Positions 17,472 to 26,522 of a stretch of DNA of 52,422 nt are shown here, piece after piece. The stretch's first letter is position 1. Every line of letters starts with the position of its first letter. Origin of the DNA: an uncultured Clostridium sp. (GTDB taxonomy: Bacteria > Bacillota > Clostridia > TANB77 > CAG-508); contig CANOSM010000012.1 in assembly GCA_947569365.1 (NCBI GenBank), positions 1 to 52,422 on the forward strand, given 5' to 3'. Both the position numbers and the translations under genes were made by a program. Under the pieces are notes generated by a model. That model ran no database searches. It worked only from the letters and a program-made list of their open reading frames with translations, and was not told the DNA's origin.

Positions 17472-19428
17472 TTATTTCATACTATCTAATTCTTTTATTT
17501 TATCTCTTAGTTCAGCTGCTTTTTCGAATTCCATATTTGAAGCGGCTTGTAACATTTCTTCTGTAAGTTTATTTATAATATCTTCTATACTCTCATCTTT
17601 TCCTATATTATATTTTGCTGATACATCTTCTACTATTGTAGCTTTTATTACATCTCTTACTGATTTTTTAATTGTTTGAGGTGTAATTCCATTTCTCTCA
17701 TTATATTCTGTTTGTATTTTTCTTCTTCTATTTGTTTCTGATATAGCTTTTTCCATAGACTCTGTAAGTTCATCTGCATACATTATCACTTTTCCATCTG
17801 TATTTCTTGCAGCACGTCCAATTGTCTGAATAAGTGATCTTTCAGATCTTAAGAATCCTTCTTTATCAGCATCTAATATTGCAACTAATGAAACTTCTGG
17901 TATATCTAGACCTTCTCTTAAAAGATTTATACCTACTAATACATCAAATTCTCCTATTCTTAAGTCTCTTATTATTTCCATTCTTTCTAATGCTTTAATA
18001 TCTGAATGCATATATCTTACTTTTATTCCTATATTTCTTAGATATGATGTTAAATCTTCTGCCATTTTCTTTGTAAGTGTTGTCACTAGAATTCTTTCAC
18101 CTTTTTCAGTTCTTTCATTTATTTGAGTTATCAAATCATCTATTTGATTTTGTACTGGTTTTACTTCTATTAATGGATCTAAAAGTCCTGTAGGTCTAAT
18201 TATTTGTTCTACTACATTTTCTTTTGAATGTTCTTTTTCATAATCTGCTGGTGTTGCACTAACAAATATACATTGATTTATTCTATCTTCAAACTCATTA
18301 AATTTTAATGGTCTATTATCAAGTGCTGATGGTAATCTAAATCCAAAATTTATTAAAGACTCTTTTCTTGCTCTATCTCCATTATACATAGCTCTTACTT
18401 GAGGAATAGTTGCATGTGACTCATCTATCATTATTACAAAGTCATCTGGAAAATAATCAAATAATGTATATGGTGCACTTCCAGCAGGTCTTCCACTTAT
18501 ATGTCTTGAATAATTTTCTATTCCCTGACAAAATCCTGTTTCTTTAAGCATTTCTATATCAAAGTTTGTTCTCTCTTCTATTCTTTGAGCTTCAATTAAT
18601 TTATTATTTTGTTTAAAATATTCTACTCTTTTTTCTAGTTCTTCTTCTATTGTAGTTATGGCTCTATCTCTTTTATCTTGTGTTGTAACATAGTGAGAAT
18701 TTGGATAAATCATTACATGTGTTCTTGTAGATATTACTTTCCCTGTTAAAGGATTTATTTCAGATATTTTTTCTACTTCATCTCCCCAAAATTCAACTCT
18801 AATTGCTGATTCTTCTTTATTAGATGGATAAATTTCTAAAATATCTCCTTTTGCTCTAAAAGTTCCTCTTTTAAAATCCATCTCATTTCTTGTGTATTGC
18901 ATTGTTATTAATTTTTTCATTACTTCATTTCGTGGCTTTTCCATTCCAGGTCTTAATGATACAATCATATTTTCATAATCAATTGGATCTCCAAGTCCAT
19001 ATATACATGATACAGATGCTACTATTATTACATCTTTCCTTTCAAACAATGATGCTGTTGCTGAATGACGTAATTTATCTATTTCATCATTTATAGATGC
19101 ATCTTTTTCTATGTATGTATCAGATGCTGCAATATATGCTTCTGGTTGGTAATAATCATAATAAGAAACAAAATACTCAACTGCATTTTCTGGGAAAAAC
19201 TCCTTAAATTCAGAATATAATTGTCCTGCTAGTGTTTTATTATGTGCTAAAACAAGTGTTGGTCTTTGTACTTTTTCAATTATATTTGCCATTGTAAAAG
19301 TTTTTCCGTGATCCTGTAACACCTAAAAGTGTTTGAAATTTCTTACCTTCTTCAATTCCTTTTGATAAATATTCTATTGCCTGTGGTTGGTCTCCTGTTG
19401 GCTTATATTCTGATACTAATTTAAACAT
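17472..19428 (-). pseudogene. uvrB: Excinuclease ABC subunit B with a single-base frameshift in the P-loop
   Basis: Restored length is about 652 residues, normal for UvrB, the helicase-like damage-verification subunit. The start ATG (19428-19426, GGAGG just upstream) opens [20 protein letters not shown] and runs to GVTGS, 40 residues in. One extra base near 19308-19310 then moves the frame. Removing it gives the expected [17 protein letters not shown], and everything after is intact: [10 protein letters not shown], the beta-hairpin [46 protein letters not shown], and the C-terminal UVR domain. As written, neither piece could work, because the downstream part lacks the Walker A loop. Either the strain has lost UvrB or the base is a sequencing/assembly error; the pristine remainder favours error or a very recent change. 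Confidence 0.9.
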
Positions 19429-19478
19429 CGTTCCTCCAATATTTTTTACAACTTTTTTATTTTATATAAAAAATAATA

Positions 19479-19898
19479 TCATTTTTTATATAGTTCTTCA
19501 ATTTCTTCTTTATATATATCTATTTGCACTATATTAAGTAATCCTGATGTAATTGCTGGAGAAAAAATATCTCTTAATTTACTAATAGAATTTATTTTTG
19601 TATCTTCTTCTATAATTCTTGGAATTATTAATGTAAGACTTGCTTTAGCATCTTTTATATGATTATAATTATATATTTTATTTAACATAATATAAATTCT
19701 ATCAGAAATCATAAGTGTAATAGATTGTGTTACTTCAATAAATCTTTCTTTTTCATTATCATTGTAGTAAGCATCAAAAATAATATTTCTATTAGATATA
19801 GGATCTGTATCTCCAAATTTATTATCTACTTTTACATTTTGAAGAAAAGAATCATAATTTATTTTTTTAAAATATTTTCTAATAACATACTCTTCCAT
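19479..19898 (-). CDS. Hypothetical protein
   Basis: 139 residues; not recognised. It has a mixed charged composition with no membrane segment. Notable segments are YVIRKYFKKINYDSFLQ, FDAYYNDNEKERFIEVTQSI and KASLTLIIPRIIEED, suggesting a small alpha/beta domain with a nuclease- or NTPase-accessory flavour that I cannot name. The ATG at 19898-19896 has no good ribosome binding site. The frame is open upstream for 18 codons to the stop of the monophosphatase-like gene but contains no ATG, GTG or TTG there, so the start remains uncertain. It sits between that gene and uvrB in the same direction. An AT-only stem near 19463-19492 overlaps its 3' end. Confidence 0.5.
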   Translation of the reverse strand: MEEYVIRKYFKKINYDSFLQNVKVDNKFGDTDPISNRNIIFDAYYNDNEKERFIEVTQSITLMISDRIYIMLNKIYNYNHIKDAKASLTLIIPRIIEEDTKINSISKLRDIFSPAITSGLLNIVQIDIYKEEIEELYKK

Positions 19899-19949
19899 TT
19901 TTGCTTTATTAATTCTTCTATTTATAGTTTTTTCTTCTTTTGGGTTTTG

Positions 19950-20726
19950 TTAGTCGTTAATAACTAGTACTATTTCCTTATGAATATTATCATTTGTTAC
20001 AAGCATAGTATCTATATTCTCTCTTATATTTCCTTGCAGATTAGTTACTTTTCCTCCCGCTTCTTGTACTAATAATTTTCCAGCAGCTGAACTTAATCCT
20101 ATACTTGGTTTTACATTTAAACAACCATCAATTTTCCCTGATGCTAACCAAGCAAGTTCTATTGCAGTAGAAACAATTAATCTTAGTCCTCTTACCTTTG
20201 AAGCTAATTTTTCTTCTATTTTTAATACTTCTTTTATATGTTTATCATTATAATGAGATGTTAAACAAAAAGAAATAATACTATTATTTAATTTATCATT
20301 TTTTGATACATTAATATGTTTTCCATTACAAAAAGCGCCTTGTCCTTTAATACAATAATATACATCATCTTGACTATAATCAATTATAATTCCTAATATT
20401 GTATCTCCATTTTTTCTGAGTGCAACTGATGTTGCAAAAAGTGGAATATCTGATGCAAAATTTATTGTTCCATCTATTGGGTCTATAAGCCATTCATATT
20501 CACTATTATTATTAACTTCTCCTGATTCTTCTGCATATATTGAATGATTAGGAAACATTTCTTTTATAGCTTTAACAATTTTATCTTCCATAAAAACATC
20601 TATATCTGTTACTATATCATTTAATTCTTTATTTCTTATATTCTTATTAGAAATTTTCATTGCTTCATTATAAGCATTTTTTATTATTACTATAAATTCC
20701 TGTATAAATTTAAAATCTATTTCCAT
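19950..20726 (-). CDS. Inositol-monophosphatase-family protein with an altered metal site
   Basis: 258 residues, the usual length. Members remove phosphate from inositol phosphates, sugar phosphates, PAP or NADP using Mg2+. Visible motifs are DIVTDIDVFME (residues 37-47), IYAEESGE (Glu66, Glu67) and WLIDPIDGTINF (Asp82, Asp85). The last metal motif, normally WDxAAG, reads LSSAAGKLLVQEAGG, with Ser212 where the metal-binding Asp is expected. Activity may therefore be reduced, or the protein may have another role. The ATG at 20726-20724 has AGGAG seven bases upstream. It follows the EEP-family gene by 22 bases in the long nadD-led run. Confidence 0.85.
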   Translation of the reverse strand: MEIDFKFIQEFIVIIKNAYNEAMKISNKNIRNKELNDIVTDIDVFMEDKIVKAIKEMFPNHSIYAEESGEVNNNSEYEWLIDPIDGTINFASDIPLFATSVALRKNGDTILGIIIDYSQDDVYYCIKGQGAFCNGKHINVSKNDKLNNSIISFCLTSHYNDKHIKEVLKIEEKLASKVRGLRLIVSTAIELAWLASGKIDGCLNVKPSIGLSSAAGKLLVQEAGGKVTNLQGNIRENIDTMLVTNDNIHKEIVLVIND

Positions 20727-20748
20727 AATAATCTCCTATTAAATATTA

Positions 20749-21543
20749 TTATTTAACAATATCAAAATCCAATATTAAAGGGTAATGGTCTGATACATCT
20801 GTTTTCATAACTTTAAATTCATTCACTTTTATTTTATTGTTTACAAATATATAATCATCTACACTATCGCCTACATCAAGACCATCTCTTACAATTGGTC
20901 TAGTAGTTTTTATATCATATATATATATTAAGTTTTTTAATTTTTCATTTATTAGTTTTATACTTTCACTTTCAGGATTTAAATTAAAATCTCCTGTTAT
21001 AATTGTTGGCATTTCTTTATCTAGTGCTACTTTTAATACAAATTCACATTCCTTTATAGTTCTTTTGTCACCAACTTTTCCTTTATTCCATATACCATGA
21101 ATATTTAGTAGTTGCACTTTTTTATTATCAAGTTGCAACACTACTCTTTCTAATGCTCTTGGATGGTCTACTTCTCTAAAATTAGTTACATCTACAAAAG
21201 GTGCATAATTTTTATAAAAAAATATATTTTCAGCTTCTACTATTGGACATTTAGATATAATTTCATTACCTTGTTCTGCTAGACCTCCAAAATCTTTAGT
21301 TATAACTCCATTTTTAATATGATGTTTAGCAACCCACAATGCTCCAAAAAAACTATATTTGTATTGTTCATTCATACTCTCTTTTATGATTTTACTATTA
21401 TTGTATCTATCATAAACACTAGAATCAATACCACGCATAACTTCTTGCAGTGCTATAATATCATAGTCTCCATCATTTAATAATTTAATTGCTTTTTCAT
21501 TATTATCAAGTTTTATACTGACATTTAAGTCTATCAATCTCAT
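20749..21543 (-). CDS. Endonuclease/exonuclease/phosphatase (EEP) family protein
   Basis: 264 residues. The fold's catalytic landmarks are in order: an N-terminal Asn (LNVSI), IIALQEVMRG with the metal-binding Glu near residue 38, LLNIHGIW, the central ITGDFNLNPES (Asp and Asn), DDYIFVN, and the closing SDHYPLILDF with the general-base His. EEP enzymes cleave phosphodiester or phosphoester bonds in DNA, RNA, lipids or small molecules. This one lacks obvious DNA-binding extensions and signal peptide, so a cytoplasmic small-molecule or RNA phosphodiesterase is possible. AGGAG lies eight bases before the ATG. It is translated between the RBBP9-like hydrolase and the monophosphatase-like gene. 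Confidence 0.85.
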   Translation of the reverse strand: MRLIDLNVSIKLDNNEKAIKLLNDGDYDIIALQEVMRGIDSSVYDRYNNSKIIKESMNEQYKYSFFGALWVAKHHIKNGVITKDFGGLAEQGNEIISKCPIVEAENIFFYKNYAPFVDVTNFREVDHPRALERVVLQLDNKKVQLLNIHGIWNKGKVGDKRTIKECEFVLKVALDKEMPTIITGDFNLNPESESIKLINEKLKNLIYIYDIKTTRPIVRDGLDVGDSVDDYIFVNNKIKVNEFKVMKTDVSDHYPLILDFDIVK

Positions 21544-21577
21544 TTTTTATACTCCTTTTGGGTAACTATTCTTTTTT

Positions 21578-22165
21578 CTATTTTAACTTTAGTATTAGTT
21601 TCATCTCTTCTAGTATTTCATCTAACTTATATACATCATCTTCCATGCTAATATGTCCTTTATCTTTAACAGTAATAATTTTTGCATTAAATAGTTGTTT
21701 AAACTTTTCTATTTGATTTAATGGTACAAAATAATCATTGTCTGAAAAAATACATGTAATATTATTAGTTAATTTTTTTACACTTTCAAAATTAATTGAT
21801 ATACTTAGCCATGGATATGCTATCTTGTATGATTCTTCATCATTTATAGCATATGGTAATAAATCTATCCACGGAGTAACAAATAAGATTCCTCCTATTT
21901 TATCTATATTTTTATTTTCTAAATATCTCATTATAGTTTGACATCCTATACTGTGTCCTATAAAATATGTATTTTCATCTAAGTTTAAAACTTTCTCTTC
22001 TAGCTTATTTACCCATTCTTTTATTTCTGGTTTATCTGTATTTGGCATATCAAACGTTTCAACATTAATATTTTTATATTCACTTAATAATTTTTCTTTT
22101 ATCCAAGGATACCATCCATCTTTACTTGTCCCTCCCCAACAATGTACTAAATATATAGTTTTCAT
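21578..22165 (-). CDS. RBBP9/YdeN-type serine hydrolase
   Basis: 195 residues, matching this small alpha/beta hydrolase family. The opening TIYLVHCWGGTSKDGWYPWI is typical (HxWxG followed by a Trp-rich loop). Next come TFDMPNTDKPEI, the nucleophile motif TYFIGHSIGCQTIMRYL, an Asp in FSDNDYFVPLNQ, and the His in VKDKGHISMEDD. Family members hydrolyse ester or peptide-like bonds; natural substrates are mostly unknown. The frame is open nine codons upstream, but an AAGGA lies about 12 bases before the internal ATG at 22165-22163, so this start is preferred. Part of the nadD-led gene run. Confidence 0.88.
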   Translation of the reverse strand: MKTIYLVHCWGGTSKDGWYPWIKEKLLSEYKNINVETFDMPNTDKPEIKEWVNKLEEKVLNLDENTYFIGHSIGCQTIMRYLENKNIDKIGGILFVTPWIDLLPYAINDEESYKIAYPWLSISINFESVKKLTNNITCIFSDNDYFVPLNQIEKFKQLFNAKIITVKDKGHISMEDDVYKLDEILEEMKLILKLK

Positions 22166-22218
22166 TTTTTCTATTCGTTCCTTTCTATTCATATATTATC
22201 TAGATTATTAAAAGAAAC

Positions 22219-22767
22219 TTATTCAAAAATTATCATTTCATTATCATTAATATAAATGGCTTGATTGTCTGTTAAGCTAATTTTATTATTGTCAATTATT
22301 TTTCCATTTTTACTACCACTTTTGCAATGTACATCTATTTCATTTTTTATAAACTCTAAATTATTTTCATATTTTCCAGATACTGCTACACTTCCTGCAC
22401 TAACACCAATATATATACCGCCATTTTTAATAAATTTATTTACAGATGTTTTAAAATCAACTTCATTCATTCTTTCGATTAGATATCTTGTAGTTCCACC
22501 ACACACATATATTGCATCAAATTTAATTATCTCTTCTTCATCAATAGGTTTATGCATATTGTATACAGTTATATTTTCTTTTTCTATTCCACAATTTAAT
22601 AAGTCTTCAGCACATTTGGATAATATCATTACTGAATCAATATCTATTGCTGCAGTAATGATAAATAAAACTTTAGCTGTCTTTACATCTTTGTTTAAAA
22701 GTTCTAAAAATTTGTTTTCTATATTTTTGTTTTCAAATCCAGTACTTGTTAGTAGTATATTTTTCAT
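22219..22767 (-). CDS. Peptidase E-like (S51) protein
   Basis: 182 residues, shorter than Salmonella PepE but similar to short Firmicutes members with a class-I glutamine-amidotransferase-like fold. Motifs are FIITAAIDIDS, AIYVCGGTTRYLIERM, the nucleophile turn GVSAGSVAVSG (Ser about residue 123), and EIDVHCKSG with a His after it. The C-terminal ISLTDNQAIYIND is also typical. PepE cleaves N-terminal Asp dipeptides; the exact substrate here is inferred from the family only. AGAAGG precedes the ATG by five bases. It lies between the MFS transporter and the RBBP9-like hydrolase, so a peptide or small-molecule uptake-and-hydrolysis link is conceivable. Confidence 0.82.
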   Translation of the reverse strand: MKNILLTSTGFENKNIENKFLELLNKDVKTAKVLFIITAAIDIDSVMILSKCAEDLLNCGIEKENITVYNMHKPIDEEEIIKFDAIYVCGGTTRYLIERMNEVDFKTSVNKFIKNGGIYIGVSAGSVAVSGKYENNLEFIKNEIDVHCKSGSKNGKIIDNNKISLTDNQAIYINDNEMIIFE

Positions 22768-22805
22768 TTTTACCTTCTTTCATTTTTGTATTATTATTTA
22801 TTGTC

Positions 22806-24116
22806 TTATACCTTTTGAGTTATTTTATTATACTTAATATCTTTCTCACTATATTCATCTGGTTTTAATCCTAATCTTGATTTACTATAAAGTGCTAAAA
22901 TAACAATAAAACCTGTGCATATCATACCCAATATTAAAAGTGCATGGAATATGTCTGTGTTTTTTAGAATTGATGATGCAATTATCCCCATTATCATTTT
23001 TCCCACACTTGTCATAATTCCATTTACTGAGTATATTTTAGGTAAAATCTCACTATTTGAGAAGTTATTCATATATCTTTTCTTTAATACTTGATACATT
23101 CCTTTTGCATATGCTCTTGAAATAAATATCATAGTTACAATCATTAATTGAATTTCAAATGGTATATTTAATATAGTTGTTATTCCTAATATTATACTAC
23201 CTAATGTTAATATTAATCCTATATATGTAAGTGAATGATTCTTATATTTTCTATTAAACTTAATTGCTTTTGTTGAGAAAATTCCTACTAGCATTTGAAA
23301 TCCTGCAAGCATAAATCCTATATAATATGAAGGCATTTGTAATTCTTTTAGCAAAGTCTCTTGATATGTTGCGTATATATCAATAATTCCCCACATTATT
23401 CCTAAGAAAATTAATAATGTAGATAAACGTCTTGAACCAAATATAAATTTAAATCCTTCTTTTAAGTCATATAATATTCCTTTAATTTCTTGTTTGGTAT
23501 TATTCTTTTTTCTGTCTTTTCCCTTTGTTTCCTTTTCTATATCAGCAAAGTTTAATGCAATAACAAAAGCTGAAAAGTTTGTTAGTAAACATAAACATAT
23601 TGGTATGTATGGATTTGTAGCAAATAAAAATCCTGAAATTAATACAGATGTTGCTCCAAAAAAACAATATATAGAATATCCTCTACTATCAATTTTAGAA
23701 AAGATTTCACTTTTCCTTTTTGATTCTGGCAAAGAAGCATTTAAAAAGTTCGATTCTGCAATTCCTTTTAGTCCAAATCCTATAGAGCATATTCCTTGTG
23801 ATACTAAAAGCCATATAAAATTAGGACAAAATAATATAATCGTCATAGAAATTAAGTTTAAAAACTGTCCTAAAACAATAGCATTCTTTTTTCCTATTTT
23901 CTCAATTACTATAGTATTAGGTATTTGAAATAAAATATAGCAAAATGCATAAAAGGTTGAAGACATTACAATATCTGCAGGTGCTATATTTTTTACCCCA
24001 CTTAAAAATAATACTCTAACACCATAATAGAAAATCCAATCTAATCCTATCATTTTATAGATTGGATATAATTTCATATTACATTTTCTCATTTTAGCAA
24101 GTTCTTTTTCTTCCAT
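22806..24116 (-). CDS. Major facilitator superfamily transporter
   Basis: 436 residues with about 12 hydrophobic segments in two halves, separated by a charged cytoplasmic loop (residues about 195-215, KETKGKDRKKNNTK). The start is cytoplasmic (MEEKELAKMRKCNMK). The loop 2-3 region has IEKIGKKNAIVLGQF, the typical MFS motif A position in weakened form. No motif points to a single substrate; drug or small-metabolite efflux is the usual default for such Firmicutes proteins. The start ATG has AGAGGA about seven bases before it. The gene lies in the nadD-led run between the DNPH1-like and peptidase E-like genes. Confidence 0.85.
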   Translation of the reverse strand: MEEKELAKMRKCNMKLYPIYKMIGLDWIFYYGVRVLFLSGVKNIAPADIVMSSTFYAFCYILFQIPNTIVIEKIGKKNAIVLGQFLNLISMTIILFCPNFIWLLVSQGICSIGFGLKGIAESNFLNASLPESKRKSEIFSKIDSRGYSIYCFFGATSVLISGFLFATNPYIPICLCLLTNFSAFVIALNFADIEKETKGKDRKKNNTKQEIKGILYDLKEGFKFIFGSRRLSTLLIFLGIMWGIIDIYATYQETLLKELQMPSYYIGFMLAGFQMLVGIFSTKAIKFNRKYKNHSLTYIGLILTLGSIILGITTILNIPFEIQLMIVTMIFISRAYAKGMYQVLKKRYMNNFSNSEILPKIYSVNGIMTSVGKMIMGIIASSILKNTDIFHALLILGMICTGFIVILALYSKSRLGLKPDEYSEKDIKYNKITQKV

Positions 24117-24186
24117 TTTATATTCCTCTTTTGTATTTTATTTTAAACATTATATCATATGAATATTATATTAGATACTATATATT

Positions 24187-24642
24187 TTATAAATTCTCTA
24201 AAATATTTTTTAAGTTTCCTTTTATATCTTCCTTATTATTATAAAAAAATGTTTTCTTTACTTTTCCTGAACCTAGAATTGTACTAGATATTTTACTTCC
24301 TTCTTTAGCAACTATTATTATAGGAATATCTAACCTAACAGCCTCTTGTAATTCCATACCTTGCCCAGTAGAAGGGTTACTCATTTCTGTAATGACTAGA
24401 TCTGTTTCCTTTAAAATAGTCATTACTCTTGTATACATTTCTTCTGCTGTTCCTTTGAATTTGATAGTATCTAGTGGTGAATATATTTTATTAGAATATT
24501 GTTTTAGTTCTTCTGTTAAGATTTCATATATTTCTAAACTATCCTCCTTAGCTGATGTAATGGCTCCTGTTATCATAATATTATTTATATTATTCATAAC
24601 TTTTACATTTTGTCCCTTTCTTTTTTTAATCATATAAATCAT
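24187..24642 (-). CDS. DNPH1/Rcl-like nucleoside 2-deoxyribosyltransferase-fold protein
   Basis: 151 residues. The fold signature is clear: MITGAITSAKEDS at the first strand, then GTAEEMYTRVMTILKETDLVITEMSNPSTGQGMELQEAV, split here as ETDLVITEMSNPSTGQG and MELQEAV (Glu97 in the place of the catalytic Glu), then PIIIVAKEGSKIS. Relatives either swap nucleobases or hydrolyse the N-glycosidic bond of deoxynucleoside monophosphates. The single-chain size and MSNPSTGQGME motif fit the Rcl/DNPH1 branch best. The start is uncertain: codons 1, 4 and 16 are all ATG with weak ribosome binding sites. With the first one the gene overlaps the cupin gene by 17 bases. Confidence 0.75.
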   Translation of the reverse strand: MIYMIKKRKGQNVKVMNNINNIMITGAITSAKEDSLEIYEILTEELKQYSNKIYSPLDTIKFKGTAEEMYTRVMTILKETDLVITEMSNPSTGQGMELQEAVRLDIPIIIVAKEGSKISSTILGSGKVKKTFFYNNKEDIKGNLKNILENL

Positions 24643-24979
24643 TATCTATGCCATTAATATTGTTATCTGCTAAAAATGGTGGTGTCATTATTAAAAGTAA
24701 TTTCATTTTACCAATAAATATAAATTCTGTATTTTTTGGTATTTCTATTAAATCACCTTTTTCTACATTAAATAATTCATTATTTATTTTAAACTTTCCT
24801 TTTCCATCTAGTACATAATAAATATGTGTACTTTCTTTATTTGTACAATATTTATCATGTCCTTTATATACATCTTCAATATCTATGCTAATGTTCTTAT
24901 TTTCTATTTCAAAACTATATCCATCCATACCATCTTTTGAAAATGATGGTATTTTTGGAAGCTTTTTTATGTATTCCAT
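24626..24979 (-). CDS. Small cupin-domain protein
   Basis: 117 residues. A single cupin beta-barrel is indicated by STHIYYVLDGKGKFKINNELFNVEKGDLIEIPKNTEF: HIYYVLDG is the first motif and GDLIEIPKNTEF the second. The metal-binding HxH pair of motif 1 is reduced to one His (THIYY) and motif 2 lacks its His, so a metal enzyme is doubtful. A sugar- or nucleotide-binding role is possible. An upstream TTG overlaps the ribosome binding site; the ATG at 24979-24977, about 11 bases after GGAGG, is preferred. It lies between nadE and the DNPH1-like gene. Confidence 0.75.
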   Translation of the reverse strand: MEYIKKLPKIPSFSKDGMDGYSFEIENKNISIDIEDVYKGHDKYCTNKESTHIYYVLDGKGKFKINNELFNVEKGDLIEIPKNTEFIFIGKMKLLLIMTPPFLADNNINGIDNDLYD

Positions 24980-25028
24980 TTTTTCATTTTCCTCCAAAAT
25001 TCTAAATATAAACTTATATATTATAATC

Positions 25029-25790
25029 TTATTTCTTTAAGTAATTCTTTCTGTCAAACTTATAAAATGGTACAGGATTTCTTTTGTGAAAAGAATTTTT
25101 ATATCTTCTTATTATTTCTTTTTTTGCAGTTTCTTCTGTGTTTCCTTTTTCTATCATCTCTGAAATTTGGCTATACTTTATTCCCATCTTTTCTTCATCT
25201 GTCTGCATTCCAAGTCCGTCATTTGGAGCTTTAGTTAGTATTTTTTCTGGAACATGTAACCATTCTCCAATTTTAAGTACTTCTTCTACTGTAAAGTTTG
25301 CAATAGGATTAAAATCTGAACTACTATCCCCCCACTTTGTTGTATATCCTACCATTATTTCACAAAGATTTCCAGTCCCTATTACTAAATATCCTAAAGT
25401 TTGTGCTATTGCATATAATGTTGTCATTCTTAGTCTAGGTTTTATATTAATAGTAGCTTCTTTTATAAGATTCAATTCTAATTTTTTATTAATTTCATTT
25501 TCCATTTCTTCATATGTACTGCTTAAATCTGTTTCTATTAATTTTACACCAAATGTTTTAGATACTAAAGTAGCATCTTCAAAATCATTTTTACTTGAAA
25601 AACATGGCATAAATACAGAAAGCACATTTTCTTTTCCGATTGCTTCTACTGCCATAGCAAGTACAGTTGCAGAATCTTTTCCTCCACTATTTCCTATAAC
25701 AATTCCTTTTGCTCCTACATCTTTTACATACTCTCTTATCCAATTAATTGCATTTTTCATCTCTTCTCTTAATCTTTTCTCTTCTAACAT
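25029..25790 (-). CDS. nadE: NAD(+) synthase, ammonia-dependent
   Basis: 253 residues, the short NH3-dependent form without a glutaminase domain. It amidates deamido-NAD, the last step of NAD synthesis. The PP-loop is VIGNSGGKDSATV (SGGKDS at residues 35-40). Later motifs are SVFMPCFSS, RLRMTTLYAIAQ, IGTGNLCEIMVGY and WGDSSSDFNPI, then VEEVLKIGEWLHVPEKILTKAP with the C-terminal RRYKNSFHKRNPV. All are standard. An upstream TTG (25817) lies before the ribosome binding site; the ATG at 25790-25788, about 11 bases after GGGGAG, is used. It follows nadD by 20 bases, so the final two NAD steps are cotranscribed. Confidence 0.96.
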   Translation of the reverse strand: MLEEKRLREEMKNAINWIREYVKDVGAKGIVIGNSGGKDSATVLAMAVEAIGKENVLSVFMPCFSSKNDFEDATLVSKTFGVKLIETDLSSTYEEMENEINKKLELNLIKEATINIKPRLRMTTLYAIAQTLGYLVIGTGNLCEIMVGYTTKWGDSSSDFNPIANFTVEEVLKIGEWLHVPEKILTKAPNDGLGMQTDEEKMGIKYSQISEMIEKGNTEETAKKEIIRRYKNSFHKRNPVPFYKFDRKNYLKK

Positions 25791-25810
25791 TTTTAATATT
25801 ACTCCCCTTC

Positions 25811-26416
25811 TTAACAATATAATCTATTTTTATTTATATAAGTTACTACTTGCTCTGGTGCTAAATATCTTATACTTTTATTACTTTTAAGTATTTTACG
25901 TATAAATGTAGAACTTAAATTAGTATTGATAGTATTTTCGGCTTTTATAAATGTCCTCTTATGTTTTTTTAAAAAATTATTTTCCTCTATTATATTTTCA
26001 ATATTATCTTTATCTCTTTCAAGTACATATATTTTAAAATTTTCTACAAGTTTATCTGCCTTATACCATGTATGTAATTCTTTTAAATTATCACTTCCAA
26101 GTAAAAAAGCAATATCATAATTTGAATAAATATCTTTTAGTTTTCTTAGTGTTTCAATTGTGTATAGTTGTCTTACATTATCAATTTCTATTCTTGATAC
26201 CTCAAATCTTTCATTTTCATCACATACTAATTTTAGCATATTATATCTATGTTCATTACTAATTAAACTTATTTTCTGATATTTCTCATTTACAGGAACA
26301 AATACTATCTTTTCTATTTCTTGATATTGATTTACAAGTTGCTCTGCAAGTGAAAAATGTGAATTTAGTGGTGGATTAAAACAACCACCAAACATAACTA
26401 TTTGTTTCTTTTCCAT
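25811..26416 (-). CDS. nadD: Nicotinate-nucleotide adenylyltransferase
   Basis: 201 residues, the normal length. It transfers AMP to nicotinate mononucleotide, the step before NadE. The N-terminal nucleotidyltransferase motif reads MFGGCFNPPLNSHFSLA: the second His of the (H/T)xGH motif is kept (His20), but the first is Leu17 and the Gly is Ser. Further motifs are KIVFVPV, AFLLGSDNLKELHTWYKADKL, and the C-terminal LSSTFIRKIL (equivalent to ISSTxIR). The partner nadE is directly downstream, which supports the call. GGAG lies ten bases before the ATG. It is the first gene of a long co-directional run down to uvrB. The altered HxGH motif is worth checking. Confidence 0.9.
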   Translation of the reverse strand: MEKKQIVMFGGCFNPPLNSHFSLAEQLVNQYQEIEKIVFVPVNEKYQKISLISNEHRYNMLKLVCDENERFEVSRIEIDNVRQLYTIETLRKLKDIYSNYDIAFLLGSDNLKELHTWYKADKLVENFKIYVLERDKDNIENIIEENNFLKKHKRTFIKAENTINTNLSSTFIRKILKSNKSIRYLAPEQVVTYINKNRLYC

Positions 26417-26522
26417 TTTTAATACTCTCCATTATTTTTAACTATCAATTTAAGGCAACTATCATTTTTACTTAAATTACTATTTTCTTTTGATTAATAT
26501 TAAAATATCTACTACACTCTGC

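Noticed and set aside
19463..19492. AT-only stem as a terminator after the 139-residue gene
   Set aside because: The stem consists only of A-T pairs and overlaps the coding end; too weak to call.
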